Source: Nocardioides renjunii (GTDB lineage Bacteria; Actinomycetota; Actinomycetes; Propionibacteriales; Nocardioidaceae). Taken from it: 64,000 nt of DNA. Positions 31,628 to 40,244 of the stretch are shown one piece after another (within the stretch, counting starts at the first letter, position 1; each line of letters starts with the position of its first letter). The notes below the pieces were generated by a model. The model saw only the letters and a list, made by a program, of their open reading frames with translations, was not told the DNA's origin and searched no databases. The DNA is taken from the NCBI RefSeq assembly GCF_034661175.1, contig NZ_CP141058.1, positions 2,232,001 through 2,296,000 on the forward strand, written 5' to 3'. The translations under genes and the position numbers were made by a program.

Positions 31628-32971
31628 ATGCGACTCGGACACCTCGGCCCTGCCCGCGCACGCGCCGGCGTCATGGTGGCGGCGGTGGTGGCACTGTGCG
31701 CCACGCTGCTGTCCGGCGGCCCGGCCGCGGCGGCGGAGCGCCGCTCGGACGGCCTCACCGGCTACGCCTTCGACGCCCGATGCGCGCCGACGCAGGACCA
31801 GATGGACGCCTGGCTGACCTCGTCGCCGTTCTGGGGTGCCGGCATCTACATCGGCGGCTCGATGGCGTCCTGCCAGCCTTCAGCGGTCGACCCGGGCCAG
31901 CCGCACCTCGACGCCACCTGGGTGGCCCGGCAGCGCGCCAACGGGTGGCGCCTGCTGCCGATCTGGGTCGGACCGCAGGCCGCCTGCCACCCGCTCTACG
32001 CCGACCGGATCGACCCGGCGCCCGCCGGCTCGTACGCCGCGGCCGACGCCCGCGGGCGCGCCGAGGCCGCCGCAGCGGTGGCCCGTGCCCGCGCACTCGG
32101 ACTGCCCGCCGGGAGCACCCTCTGGTACGACCTCGAGGGCGGCTTCGACGTCGCGGGCGAGGACTGCCGCCGCTCCGCCCTGCGCTTCCTGAGCGGGTGG
32201 ACGCTCGCCCTGCACGACCTCGGCTTCCGCTCCGGTGTCTACTCCAGCGTCTCGGCCGGGATCCACGCCCTCGACAACGCCGACCACCTCTCGACGGGCT
32301 CGTACGCCATGCCGGACCAGGTCTGGTACGCCTGGTACAACGGCCGGGCGGACGTCGACATCGACCCGCGCTGGGTGCGCGCGGACAGCTGGGACGGCCA
32401 GCGCGCCCACCAGTACGAGGCGCAGACGACGGTCGCCCACGGCGGCGTCGCTCTCACCATCGACCGCAACTTCTTGGAGATCGACGGCGGCTCGCAGCCG
32501 CCCCGCTCGCTGAGTGCGTGTGGCGGCACCGGCCTCGACTTCGGTGCGTACCCGCGCCTGAGGTCGGGCGCACGCGGCGATCGCGTCGAGGCGCTGCAGT
32601 GCCTGCTCAGGAAGAACGCCCGCTACCGGGGCAAGCTCGACGCCCGGTTCGACCAGGACGTCGTCACGGCGGTGCGGTCCTTCCAGCGCCGTCAGGACCT
32701 GCGTGTCACGGGCAAGGCCGACGCTGCCACGTGGACGGCGCTCTTCGCGCGCGGCTCAGCGCCCCTGCTGAAGGTCGGCTCCGCCGGCGAGCCCGCCCTG
32801 CGCCTGCAGCGGGCCCTGCGCGCCGCCGGGTTCCGGTCGGTGCAGCCGACCGGTGTCGTCACCGACCGCACGACGAGGGCCGTGGGCCGCTACCAGCGGC
32901 GCCTCGGCCTCGACCCCACGGGCGTCGTCACCGCCGACACCTGGGCCGCGCTGCAGCAGGGTCTGCGCTGA
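31628..32971 (+). CDS. secreted DUF1906 protein with two peptidoglycan-binding domains
   Basis: 447 residues. A signal peptide (about residues 1-36, ending GGPAAAA) leads to a DUF1906 glycoside-hydrolase-like TIM-barrel domain (about 42-285). It contains GLTGYAFDARCAPTQDQMDA, GIYIGGSM, STLWYDLEGG and WYAWYNGRADVD, similar to Rv2525c-type proteins. Two C-terminal peptidoglycan-binding units follow (about 300-375, RSGARGDRVEALQCLLR; and 380-447, VGSAGEPALRLQRALRAAGF). It is likely an exported cell-wall enzyme; the catalytic Asp/Glu positions are inferred from fold only. The ATG follows GGGGGAG. Confidence 0.88.
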   Translation: MRLGHLGPARARAGVMVAAVVALCATLLSGGPAAAAERRSDGLTGYAFDARCAPTQDQMDAWLTSSPFWGAGIYIGGSMASCQPSAVDPGQPHLDATWVARQRANGWRLLPIWVGPQAACHPLYADRIDPAPAGSYAAADARGRAEAAAAVARARALGLPAGSTLWYDLEGGFDVAGEDCRRSALRFLSGWTLALHDLGFRSGVYSSVSAGIHALDNADHLSTGSYAMPDQVWYAWYNGRADVDIDPRWVRADSWDGQRAHQYEAQTTVAHGGVALTIDRNFLEIDGGSQPPRSLSACGGTGLDFGAYPRLRSGARGDRVEALQCLLRKNARYRGKLDARFDQDVVTAVRSFQRRQDLRVTGKADAATWTALFARGSAPLLKVGSAGEPALRLQRALRAAGFRSVQPTGVVTDRTTRAVGRYQRRLGLDPTGVVTADTWAALQQGLR

Positions 32972-33028
32972 TGCCGGTGGCTGTCGTCGCGCGGCCGGTC
33001 ACGGACGGAAGGGAGCGGCGGACCGGGC

Positions 33029-33556
33029 TCAGGATGACAGCCAGCTCGTGAGCCCCACGACCCCGCTCACCAGTACCCACCCGAGCACCAGGGCGACCAG
33101 CCGCCACTTCCACACCGCCAAGCGCCTCGCCGCGCGGCTGGGACCGTCGATCGCCGCCACCTGAGTTCGTCGACGCTGCTGCCGTTCGGCCGCCTCCGCC
33201 TCGTCGGGGGCCACCGGGATGGGGATCGGCTGCCAGTCGTCGAGCACGCGCCGAAGCGCGCGGTTCTCGAGCAGGTCGAGCACACCGGCGGCGACGGCGA
33301 GCAGACCGGCCAGCACGCCGAGGACGGTCGCGACGGCCTCGTTGGCCCCGCTGCCCGCAGCCCGCACCCACACGACGGAGAGCGCGCACAGCGCGACGAG
33401 GAGGAGGGTGTAGCCGGGCACGATGGCCCGGTCGTCGGTGCGCAGACCTCGGCGCAGCTCGTCGCACCCGTCCCGTCCGACACGGTCGAGAAAGGCTCCC
33501 ATCGCATGGCCCGAGCCGGCGAGCTGGAAGGCGAGCGCCGATGACCTGGCACTCAT
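33029..33556 (-). CDS. membrane protein coupled to the patatin gene
   Basis: 175 residues. Two hydrophobic helices at about 47-68 and 75-97 (YTLLLVALCALSVVWVRA, TVLGVLAGLLAVAAGVLDLL) and one near the C-terminus (LVALVLGWVLVSGVVGL) surround a charged Arg/Glu loop. No family recognised. Its ATG at 33554-33556 overlaps the patatin stop (ATGA), so translation is coupled. It probably assists or anchors the lipase-like partner. Confidence 0.75.
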   Translation of the reverse strand: MSARSSALAFQLAGSGHAMGAFLDRVGRDGCDELRRGLRTDDRAIVPGYTLLLVALCALSVVWVRAAGSGANEAVATVLGVLAGLLAVAAGVLDLLENRALRRVLDDWQPIPIPVAPDEAEAAERQQRRRTQVAAIDGPSRAARRLAVWKWRLVALVLGWVLVSGVVGLTSWLSS

Positions 33557-35460
33557 TCCGGGGCCATCCTCACCACGGGCGCCGGCGCGGGTCTGTCGTG
33601 GGACAGGGCGTGCCAGTTGGCGTCGCGCCAACCCCCGATCGTGGCGAGCAGCGCCCGGGTGGCGGCCTGGTCCCCCTGGCGCCAGGTGGCGGAGCCGAGG
33701 AAGGAGGACCCGGCGACGCCGGTGGCCGGGTAGTCCGCCAGCAGGGACTCGTACTCGCCGAGGGTCCACGACGCATCCACCTGCGCGAGCGCGTCGACCA
33801 GGCGCGTCATCGCGGTGCGGTAGCGGATGACCCGGTGCGGGTCCCACTCGAACTGCTCCACGAGCCGGTCACCGGCCTCGGCGCCACGGGCGACCAGCGC
33901 CATGATCACGTCGGGCGGCATGGCGAGGTTGAGACCTCCCTCGCCCGGCCGGAGCCGGATCTCGACCACCCTCTCGGCGTAGCCGCGCTGGGTCACCTGG
34001 GTGTTGTCCGACCAGTTCTGCACCGTGTCACGCAGGGCCTGGGCGAAACCGGGCACCGTCTCGAACGGCACGGCGCGCGGGTCGACGCCACCCGTCGCCG
34101 CCGGCGGCAACCAGGTGAGGTCGTCCGGGTGGACCGGGTGCGGCGGCGACAGGTTGATGCCGAACGTCGGGCGCGTCGGCAGCAGCGAGTCGAAGAAGTG
34201 CATCGGGAAGTTGCTGCTGATCCCGCCGTCGGAGAAGAGGTGCCGTACGACGCCCTGGTCCCCGTTGCGGTCCACCGCATAGAGCGGCACCGCCGACAGC
34301 AGGCCGGGGAAGCTCAGGCTCATCCGAGCCATCACCACCAGGGGCAGCGACTCCGGACCCGGACGCACGTCGCCCCGGCTCGACCGGCCCGGACCCGGGA
34401 AGTAGAACAACGGCTCCCCCGTCGCCGGATGGCGATGGCGTGACGCCGCGACACCGCCCTTCATCGTGGCGACCACCCGGTCCGGGAACAGCCGCCGCAT
34501 CTCCTCCTCGTCGAACAAGAAGTCCTGCTGACCGAACGGCAGCCGGAACGGACGACGCAGCGTCAGGTCCGTCGTCATCGTCTGGAGATCGATCGCCCGG
34601 GCCTGCCGGACCTCCCCCACGGGCGTGCGGCCGCGACCCTCGACGTACGCCGTCCATGCCGTGAGGCCCTCCGGCCCCCACAGGTCCCCCAGCGTGAGGC
34701 ACCGACCGGCCGGGAGTCCGGCCACGCCGTCGACGGCGTCTGCCAACCACTCGGTGAGCCCCGGCTCCCGGGGGCTCCCTGAGTACGTCGCGCCGTCGGT
34801 CAGCCCGTAGTCGTGCTGCGGCAGCACCCGGAGTGCCGCGGACGCGAAGCCGGCCACCGCCGCGGCCACACCCACCACGAGCGCGAGGGGCAGCACCAGC
34901 AGGAGGCCCACGCCGATGCGCACCCACGTGACGCCCTCGATCGGGAACCCGGCGGCGAGCACCTGGGCGCCGAACGCCAGCGCGAGCACGAGTCCCAGCC
35001 CTGCGCAGAACGCGAGCCGCTGCTGACGCACCACCGCGGCCACCGCTCCCCGGACGCCGTCGCCTCCGATCGCGGACAGCAGCACGCGGAAGACGCCCTC
35101 GGTCTCCCGCGTCGGCTGGAACAGCGACTCCAGGCGCTGCGACACGTCGAACGGCAGCACGGCGAGCGACTGGAAGCCGGCTGCCGGCGCTCGCTCGTCG
35201 TGCCGCCGCCGGTACTCCGCGGCCGCCGCGACCACCGCCGCGATCGCACCCGCGGACGTGCCGCCGATGTTGCGCAACCGGTAGCGCGTCGCCAGCTTGC
35301 AGATGGTGAGGGGGTAGACCACACCCGACGTGATGCCGCCCTTCATGATCACGTCGCACTCCACCGGGCGGGACGCCGACCCGGTCTCGGGGACGTCGTA
35401 CGTCGCCATGCTGAGCACGTCGATCTCCCGCTGCGCCCGCTCCTGCTCGGTCTCGGCCAT
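33553..35460 (-). CDS. patatin-like phospholipase
   Basis: 635 residues. The patatin catalytic motifs are present: an oxyanion-hole MKGGITSGVVYPL near residue 39, the GxSxG nucleophile GGTSAGAIAAVVAAA near 66, and the DG catalytic Asp in LFSDGGISSNFPMHFF. Two to three membrane helices are inserted (about 140-215, LAFCAGLGLVLALAFGAQV and VGLLLVLPLALVVGVAAAVA), which is unusual for small patatins but seen in long bacterial homologues. It likely cleaves acyl chains from phospholipids at the membrane. It is co-translated with the downstream membrane protein. Confidence 0.88.
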   Translation of the reverse strand: MAETEQERAQREIDVLSMATYDVPETGSASRPVECDVIMKGGITSGVVYPLTICKLATRYRLRNIGGTSAGAIAAVVAAAAEYRRRHDERAPAAGFQSLAVLPFDVSQRLESLFQPTRETEGVFRVLLSAIGGDGVRGAVAAVVRQQRLAFCAGLGLVLALAFGAQVLAAGFPIEGVTWVRIGVGLLLVLPLALVVGVAAAVAGFASAALRVLPQHDYGLTDGATYSGSPREPGLTEWLADAVDGVAGLPAGRCLTLGDLWGPEGLTAWTAYVEGRGRTPVGEVRQARAIDLQTMTTDLTLRRPFRLPFGQQDFLFDEEEMRRLFPDRVVATMKGGVAASRHRHPATGEPLFYFPGPGRSSRGDVRPGPESLPLVVMARMSLSFPGLLSAVPLYAVDRNGDQGVVRHLFSDGGISSNFPMHFFDSLLPTRPTFGINLSPPHPVHPDDLTWLPPAATGGVDPRAVPFETVPGFAQALRDTVQNWSDNTQVTQRGYAERVVEIRLRPGEGGLNLAMPPDVIMALVARGAEAGDRLVEQFEWDPHRVIRYRTAMTRLVDALAQVDASWTLGEYESLLADYPATGVAGSSFLGSATWRQGDQAATRALLATIGGWRDANWHALSHDRPAPAPVVRMAPE

Positions 35461-35627
35461 GTCCCAGAGTCCGCCCCGTGCAGCGGCGGCGCAAGGTGGT
35501 CTGGCGCGCCCGTCCGATGCTCGCGACTGCGTCGCCCCACGGAGCGTGGGACGACCATGAGTAGCGTGCGCGTTGTGAACACATCGACCTCTACCGGCAT
35601 GACGCGGACCCTCCGAGGGGGCGAGCA

Positions 35628-36104
35628 GTGACCGGGCCTGAGCTCCTGGACGAGCTGGTGGCCCAGGAGGCGCGCCTCGTCTTCGACTCCTTCGACGAGG
35701 AGACCGCGTGGGCGCTCGGCGTCGCCCTGCGCGACGCCGCGCTGGCCGCCTCCCTGCCGGTGGCCATCTCGATCCGTCGCAACGGTCAGCGCCTCTTCCA
35801 CGCGGCGCTTCCGGGCGCGTCAGCGGACAACGACGGCTGGCTCGAGCGCAAGAGCGCCGTGGTCGACCGCTATGGGCGATCCTCGCTGCGCGTGGGCGAG
35901 CAGTTCAGGGTCGGCGGCGGATCCTTCGACGCGGACTCCCGCCTGGACGTGTCCGACTACGCCGCCCACGGTGGGGCGTTCCCCGTCCTCGTCCGGGGCA
36001 CCGGCTGCATCGGCACCGTCGCGGTCTCCGGGCTGCCGCAGCTGGAGGACCACCAGCTCGTCGTCGACACCATCGAAGGCTTCCTCGCCGCCCGTCCCGA
36101 GTAG
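35628..36104 (+). CDS. UPF0303 / HbpS-like heme-degrading-domain protein
   Basis: 158 residues. ETAWALGVALRDAALAASLP and VAISIRRNGQRLFHAALPGA, then ADNDGWLERKSAVVDRYGRS, are characteristic of the UPF0303 family, annotated as heme-degrading or HbpS-like domain proteins. The C-terminal strands GGAFPVLVRGTGCIGTVAVS complete the fold. Some relatives bind heme or sense redox; a direct activity here is inference. The GTG at 35628 follows GGGGGCGAG. It is 30 bp upstream of the glycosyltransferase gene and probably in the same transcript. Confidence 0.85.
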   Translation: MTGPELLDELVAQEARLVFDSFDEETAWALGVALRDAALAASLPVAISIRRNGQRLFHAALPGASADNDGWLERKSAVVDRYGRSSLRVGEQFRVGGGSFDADSRLDVSDYAAHGGAFPVLVRGTGCIGTVAVSGLPQLEDHQLVVDTIEGFLAARPE

Positions 36105-36134
36105 CACGCCTGCCGACGAGGAGAACCCACGCCC

Positions 36135-37253
36135 ATGACACGGATCCTCTTCGTCACGCCCCACGCAGGCGGCAACGTCCCACCCACCCTGGCGGTGGCG
36201 GGCACCTTGAGCGAGCGCGGTCACGACGTGCGCGTCCTGGGTCACCCGCAACTGGCGTCCACCGTGGCAGCGGCTGGAATCTCGTTCTCGTCCTTCCGCC
36301 ACGCTCGTCCATGGAGCCCTCACTCGGCGAACCCGGGCCTGCGGAGCATGCTCCAGTGGTTGCGAGTGGCGTCGGACCGCGGGATCGCCACCGACCTGAC
36401 CAGCGAGCTCGAGCGATCAGCCGCCGACGTGGTCGTCGTGGACTGCATGACACCCGTGGCGCTCGGCGCCGCTCGACGTTCCGGAGCTGGGGTCGTCCTG
36501 CTGATGCACGCCTTCTCCGGATACTGGACGAGCCAGTGGTCGACCACGAGCCCGATCGGCATGTGGTTGCGGCTCACCCGCACGCATCCCACCCGATGTC
36601 CCGCGGACTGCGCCATCGTCACCACGGCGCCCGAGCTCGACCGCGTTCGCGCGGATCTCGTTCCCGCCCGGGGCGTCCACCAGACGGGTCCGATCGTGCC
36701 GCCGGTGCACCGGCCGGCCCAGCTGCGGGACGACGACCCCGTGCTGGTCAGCTTCAGCACGATCAGCTACCCCGGACAGCAGGACGCGTTGCAGAGGACC
36801 TTGGACGCGATCGCTGGTCTGCCGATGACGGCTGTCGCCACGATGGAGCCGCTGCTCGCCTCGGGACTCCGGGTCCCGCCCAACGTCGAGCTCCGCCGGC
36901 CGGAGCCACACGCCGATGTCCTGCCGGGGGTGCGCTTGCTGATCGGGCACGGGGGTCACGGCACGACGATGGCTGCGCTGGCCCACGGGGTGCCCGTGCT
37001 GGTGATGCCGATGAGCCGTCACGCGGACCAGCCACTCGTCGGCACCGCCGTCGCGCGGGCGGGGGTCGGCCTCGAGGTCAGCCGCAGGGCCTCGGTGCAC
37101 GACATCCGTCAGGCCATCCAGGCCGTGCTCAGCAAGCCGGCGTACGCGGCGAGAGCCGCCGAGATGGGGAAGCCGTTCCGGGACGGAGCAGGGGCTCGGG
37201 ACGCGGCCGACCACATCCTCGAGGCCGCCAGCGATCGAGCCGCGGGATCGTGA
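36135..37253 (+). CDS. GT1/UGT-like glycosyltransferase
   Basis: 372 residues. GT-B fold: the N-terminal acceptor domain begins ILFVTPHAGGNVPPTLAVAG, and the C-terminal donor-binding domain has LLIGHGGHGTTMAALAHGVP followed by VLVMPMSRHADQP. These match the UGT/MGT signature, where the His-Gly-Gly and the Asp-Gln contact the sugar nucleotide. Natural-product, lipid or macrolide glycosylation is typical. No biosynthetic cluster is beside it, so the acceptor is unknown. The ATG follows GAGGAG. It lies downstream of the HbpS-like gene, and a leftward gene converges 7 bp away. Confidence 0.87.
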   Translation: MTRILFVTPHAGGNVPPTLAVAGTLSERGHDVRVLGHPQLASTVAAAGISFSSFRHARPWSPHSANPGLRSMLQWLRVASDRGIATDLTSELERSAADVVVVDCMTPVALGAARRSGAGVVLLMHAFSGYWTSQWSTTSPIGMWLRLTRTHPTRCPADCAIVTTAPELDRVRADLVPARGVHQTGPIVPPVHRPAQLRDDDPVLVSFSTISYPGQQDALQRTLDAIAGLPMTAVATMEPLLASGLRVPPNVELRRPEPHADVLPGVRLLIGHGGHGTTMAALAHGVPVLVMPMSRHADQPLVGTAVARAGVGLEVSRRASVHDIRQAIQAVLSKPAYAARAAEMGKPFRDGAGARDAADHILEAASDRAAGS

Positions 37254-37260
37254 TCGGGTG

Positions 37261-37914
37261 TCAGAAGGCCGAGACGGAGCCGGCCGAGCGCTCGAACCGG
37301 CTCAGCGCACGCAGCACGCCGGTCTGGCCGCGACGCCGCGCGGCCAGTGCCGCAAGAAGCGCGAGCACGGGCTCGAGCACGTCCGGACCGAGCGCCGGGG
37401 GCGGTACGCCGACGCTGCAGGCCAGGTCGTCGGCATGCACCACGATCTCCATCAGCCGCACCACGAGGAAGTCGTCGGTCGGCAACGAGCAGTCCTGCCA
37501 CGGCACGTACGTGACGGGACCGGCCGCGCCGATCGCCGAGTCCAGCTCGGCACGAGACCGTACGAGCGCCTCGACGCACTCCGCGTGCCCGGCCAGGCCC
37601 ATGTGGTTGAAGTCGTCGCGGATGGAGGTGTTCTCGGCAGCGTCGACCGGCGCACGCCACCAGTCGACCAGGTCGTAGTGCCCGACCAGGGTCATCACGG
37701 GAGCGTCCGCGGGCCCGGGAGTGGTCAGGAACTCGACCGCGCACTCGGACTGGCTGACCAGGTGACGGGCGACGCCACCCACGGTCATGCCCGCCAGCGC
37801 CGACTCCTGCTCCCACGCACGGGCCACCTCAGGTGATCCGACCAGCTCCCGGATCTCGTCGAGCGCGGCGCTCACTGCGGAGCGATCGAGGGTTCCGACG
37901 AAGGTGAGCGGCAT
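37261..37914 (-). CDS. maleylpyruvate isomerase-like (mycothiol-dependent, DinB fold) protein
   Basis: 217 residues. The four-helix DinB/MDMPI-N fold is suggested by VGGVARHLVSQSECAVEFL (His metal ligand region), TSIRDDFNHMGLAGHAECVE and the distal VVRLMEIVVHADDLACSVG with its His/Asp. This arrangement is typical of actinobacterial mycothiol-dependent isomerase-like enzymes, whose substrates are mostly unknown. The start is uncertain: ATG at 37914 fits the domain start, while 37950 and 37956 would add 12-14 residues. No strong ribosome site decides it. Confidence 0.72.
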   Translation of the reverse strand: MPLTFVGTLDRSAVSAALDEIRELVGSPEVARAWEQESALAGMTVGGVARHLVSQSECAVEFLTTPGPADAPVMTLVGHYDLVDWWRAPVDAAENTSIRDDFNHMGLAGHAECVEALVRSRAELDSAIGAAGPVTYVPWQDCSLPTDDFLVVRLMEIVVHADDLACSVGVPPPALGPDVLEPVLALLAALAARRRGQTGVLRALSRFERSAGSVSAF

Positions 37915-38010
37915 GCCGCCACGGTGACACCTGATCCGGTCGTTCGCCATCCGCAATGTTCCGGCAACGGACGGGCTGGTCCCGGGTCGGGACGTCGCGG
38001 CGAGGGGAGC

Positions 38011-38487
38011 TCAGGCGTGCTCGTCCGACGCGTGTTCGCTCGGCTGGACGGACCACTCCGGCGGCTCGTCCGCACCGGACTGCTCGTCCCGCTCGGCGTC
38101 CTCGGCCGTCGCCTGCACAGCGTTCGCTGCGTGGTGCACCGGTGCGTACACCGCGTACAGGCGGAGCGGCTCGTCGCCGGTGTTGGTGACGTTGTGCCAG
38201 GTGCCGGCGGGGACCATGATCGCCCAGCCGTCCTCGACCACCTGGTCGAAGTCGAGCTGGTCCTCGGCGGAGCCCATCTGCACGCGACCGCGCCCGCCGT
38301 CGACGCGGAGGAACTGGTCGGTCTCGGGGTGCGACTCGAGACCGATGTCGTCGCCGGGCGGGATCGACATGAGCGTCACCTGGAGGTACGTGCCCGACCA
38401 TGCGACGGCTCGGTAGTTGTCGTTGGCCAGCGTTGCCTTCTCCAGGTCGAAGCTCTGGGGCTGAGGTCCGATGTCAGCGATGGTCAT
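38011..38487 (-). CDS. cupin-domain protein
   Basis: 158 residues. One cupin barrel (about residues 25-120): PPGDDIGLESHPETDQFLRV supplies His and Glu ligands for a metal, and VVEDGWAIMVPAGTWHNVTN gives the second His. Residues 120-158 are an acidic, likely disordered tail (EDAERDEQSGADEPPEW). Small cupins of this type are often stress- or sugar-related; no substrate is evident. The ATG at 38485-38487 follows CAGGAGAT. Confidence 0.83.
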   Translation of the reverse strand: MTIADIGPQPQSFDLEKATLANDNYRAVAWSGTYLQVTLMSIPPGDDIGLESHPETDQFLRVDGGRGRVQMGSAEDQLDFDQVVEDGWAIMVPAGTWHNVTNTGDEPLRLYAVYAPVHHAANAVQATAEDAERDEQSGADEPPEWSVQPSEHASDEHA

Positions 38488-38607
38488 GGTGATCTCCTGA
38501 TAGACGACGGTGTTCCGGGGCGCGCGTTCCACGCTAGGCCACGGTGGTTCGAGTTCCTGACCCGGAGCATCGCGCACCGGGTGGAGGGCGCGACACACTT
38601 GCGGAGG

Positions 38608-38982
38608 TCAGTCCTCGAGCAGCGCGAACGTTGCGAGCGCGTGGACGAGCGACGAGCCGTCCTGTTCGACGTCGGCCTCGCACACGGTGAGGCTCTCTCC
38701 CCGCTTGCGGACCTCGGCGGTGGCGCGCAGCTCGCCTGGCTTGCCGGGGCGCAGATAGGTGATCGTGAGCTGGCTGGTGGCAGGAGTCTCCCCGTCCACG
38801 GCACTCCGGATGGCGGCACCCATTGTCGCGTCGACCAGGGTGGCGAGCATCCCGCCGTGGACGGTGCCGGCAGCGTTGAGATGCCGCTCGTCGGCGTCCA
38901 CCGTCAGCGTTGCTCGTCCGTCGTCGCCCTCGGGGGCCTGGGCGCCGATCGTCGACATGAATCCGTTCTGTGTGTCCGTCAC
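38608..38982 (-). CDS. PaaI-family hotdog thioesterase
   Basis: 124 residues. The hotdog fold signature HLNAAGTVHGGMLATLVDAT contains the HGG catalytic region with the following Asp, and LTITYLRPGKPGELRATAEV forms the central strand typical of PaaI/YbdB thioesterases. It hydrolyses acyl-CoA or aryl-CoA thioesters, with a substrate that cannot be read. The GTG at 38980-38982 gives a normal N-terminus. It is on the same strand as the cupin gene, 120 bp away. Confidence 0.87.
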   Translation of the reverse strand: MTDTQNGFMSTIGAQAPEGDDGRATLTVDADERHLNAAGTVHGGMLATLVDATMGAAIRSAVDGETPATSQLTITYLRPGKPGELRATAEVRKRGESLTVCEADVEQDGSSLVHALATFALLED

Positions 38983-39222
38983 GCGCTCTCGTACCCGAGA
39001 TCGAGCCGTTCACGCCGACCGTCGGTGCCGCGCCCCAGCCGTCGCGAGCCGTGAGTGACGACTCGTGCTCAGCGACGTCCTCGGCAGGCCCGAGCGGCTG
39101 AGCAGTCGTTGTGACCTCGCTCTGATCTCGTGATGAGGGACGTCGACGACCGTAGGACCTAGACGGCGAAGCACTCGCCGACCGAGGCGCAGGCCTCTCC
39201 AATCAGCAGAGATGAGTCAGTC

Positions 39223-39585
39223 ATGCCCACCATCCACCGCAGCATCCAGGACAGCACCGCGGCGATCCCCGTACCGGGAACCGGGGACCGCGATGTCGAG
39301 TTCGTCTTCGACGCACCCGGGCTCTCGGCGTCGACGAGCCGGGACGACCGGCCCTTCCTGTCGTACACCGTGAACCCGCTGTCGAACGCCGAGGCCAACC
39401 TCGTCGTCTCCATCAACGGGACGGAGATCGTCAACGAGACGTTCACGTCCTCCCCGAAGCGCACGCTGGTCGAGATCTTCGACCGCTCGGTGCTCGACAG
39501 GACCGACAACGACCTGCGGGTGCTGGTCCCCAGTCCGGGCTCCCTGTCGGTGTCCGACCTGATCGTCGGCTACACGTCGGCCTGA
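39223..39585 (+). CDS. hypothetical protein, beta-sandwich-like
   Basis: 120 residues from ATG at 39223. Alternating short strands (FVFDAPGLSAS, LSYTVNPLSN, EANLVVSINGTEIVNETFTS, LRVLVPSPGSLSVSDLIVGY) suggest an all-beta fold, without signal peptide or cysteines. I do not recognise a family. It ends 16 bp before a strong bidirectional hairpin at 39602-39642. The 240 bp before it hold no other feature I can support. Confidence 0.6.
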   Translation: MPTIHRSIQDSTAAIPVPGTGDRDVEFVFDAPGLSASTSRDDRPFLSYTVNPLSNAEANLVVSINGTEIVNETFTSSPKRTLVEIFDRSVLDRTDNDLRVLVPSPGSLSVSDLIVGYTSA

Positions 39586-39601
39586 CCCCGACCCGCAGGA
39601 C

Positions 39602-39642
39602 GACGCCGGCCCGGCGGAGCTGAGCGCCGCCGGGCCGGCGTC
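39602..39642. terminator. 16-bp perfect bidirectional terminator hairpin
   Basis: GACGCCGGCCCGGCGG (39602-39617) pairs perfectly with CCGCCGGGCCGGCGTC (39627-39642) across a 9-nt loop. It lies between two convergent genes, 16 and 7 bp from their stops. No T tract follows on either strand. Confidence 0.85.
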
Positions 39643-39649
39643 ACGGTCT

Positions 39650-40147
39650 TCAGTGTTCGACGCGGAGCACCTTGTCGTTGCCCTGGCTGTCGGTACGCGA
39701 GTCCCAGCCGTCGCCGCCGTCGAGGAGGTCATCTCCGGCGTCGCCACCGAGGAAGTCGTCGTCCACCCCACCGAGCACCGAGTCATCCCCGTAGCCGCCG
39801 TGCAGGTCATCACTCCCCTCGTCCCCCGCCAGGCAGTCCCTGCCGGGCCCTCCGAACAACGCGTCGTCGCCGGGACCGCCGATCAGCACGTCGTCACCGC
39901 CGCCGCCGATCAGGACGTCGTCGCCGCCGAGCCCGAAGATGCGGTCGTTGCCGGGTCCGCCGGTGAGCACGTCGGGGCCGGCGCCCCCGACGATGACCAG
40001 CCCGCCGGCACCGCAGTCGCCGCTGACCACCGGGACGGCGCCCGCCGCCACAGGGGCGAGGACGGCAGCCGACAGGCCGGCGGCCAGCGCTGCACGGGCG
40101 ACCCGGGCGCGGCGGCGTGACGAGGTGTGATAGTGCGTGTGGTCCAT
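39650..40147 (-). CDS. exported RTX-type calcium-binding repeat protein
   Basis: 165 residues. A signal peptide spans about residues 1-37 (ARAALAAGLSAAVLAPVAAG). From about 50 onward are nonapeptide repeats of the GGxGxDxhx type (GGPGNDRIFG, GGDDVLIGGGGDDVLIGGPG, GGDAGDDLLDGGDGWD), which wind into a calcium-bound parallel beta roll. There is no catalytic domain, so it is a small binding or surface protein. Export is by a normal signal peptide, not an RTX type I tail. The ATG at 40145-40147 follows CAGGAGA. Confidence 0.87.
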   Translation of the reverse strand: MDHTHYHTSSRRRARVARAALAAGLSAAVLAPVAAGAVPVVSGDCGAGGLVIVGGAGPDVLTGGPGNDRIFGLGGDDVLIGGGGDDVLIGGPGDDALFGGPGRDCLAGDEGSDDLHGGYGDDSVLGGVDDDFLGGDAGDDLLDGGDGWDSRTDSQGNDKVLRVEH

Positions 40148-40244
40148 GGCGTGGTCTCCTGAGAGTCGCGGTTGATGCCAGGACGGTCGCACGCACCCGT
40201 CACAACGCGGTCACAACCGCCGATCCGGGGTCGCGGAGGCGTCG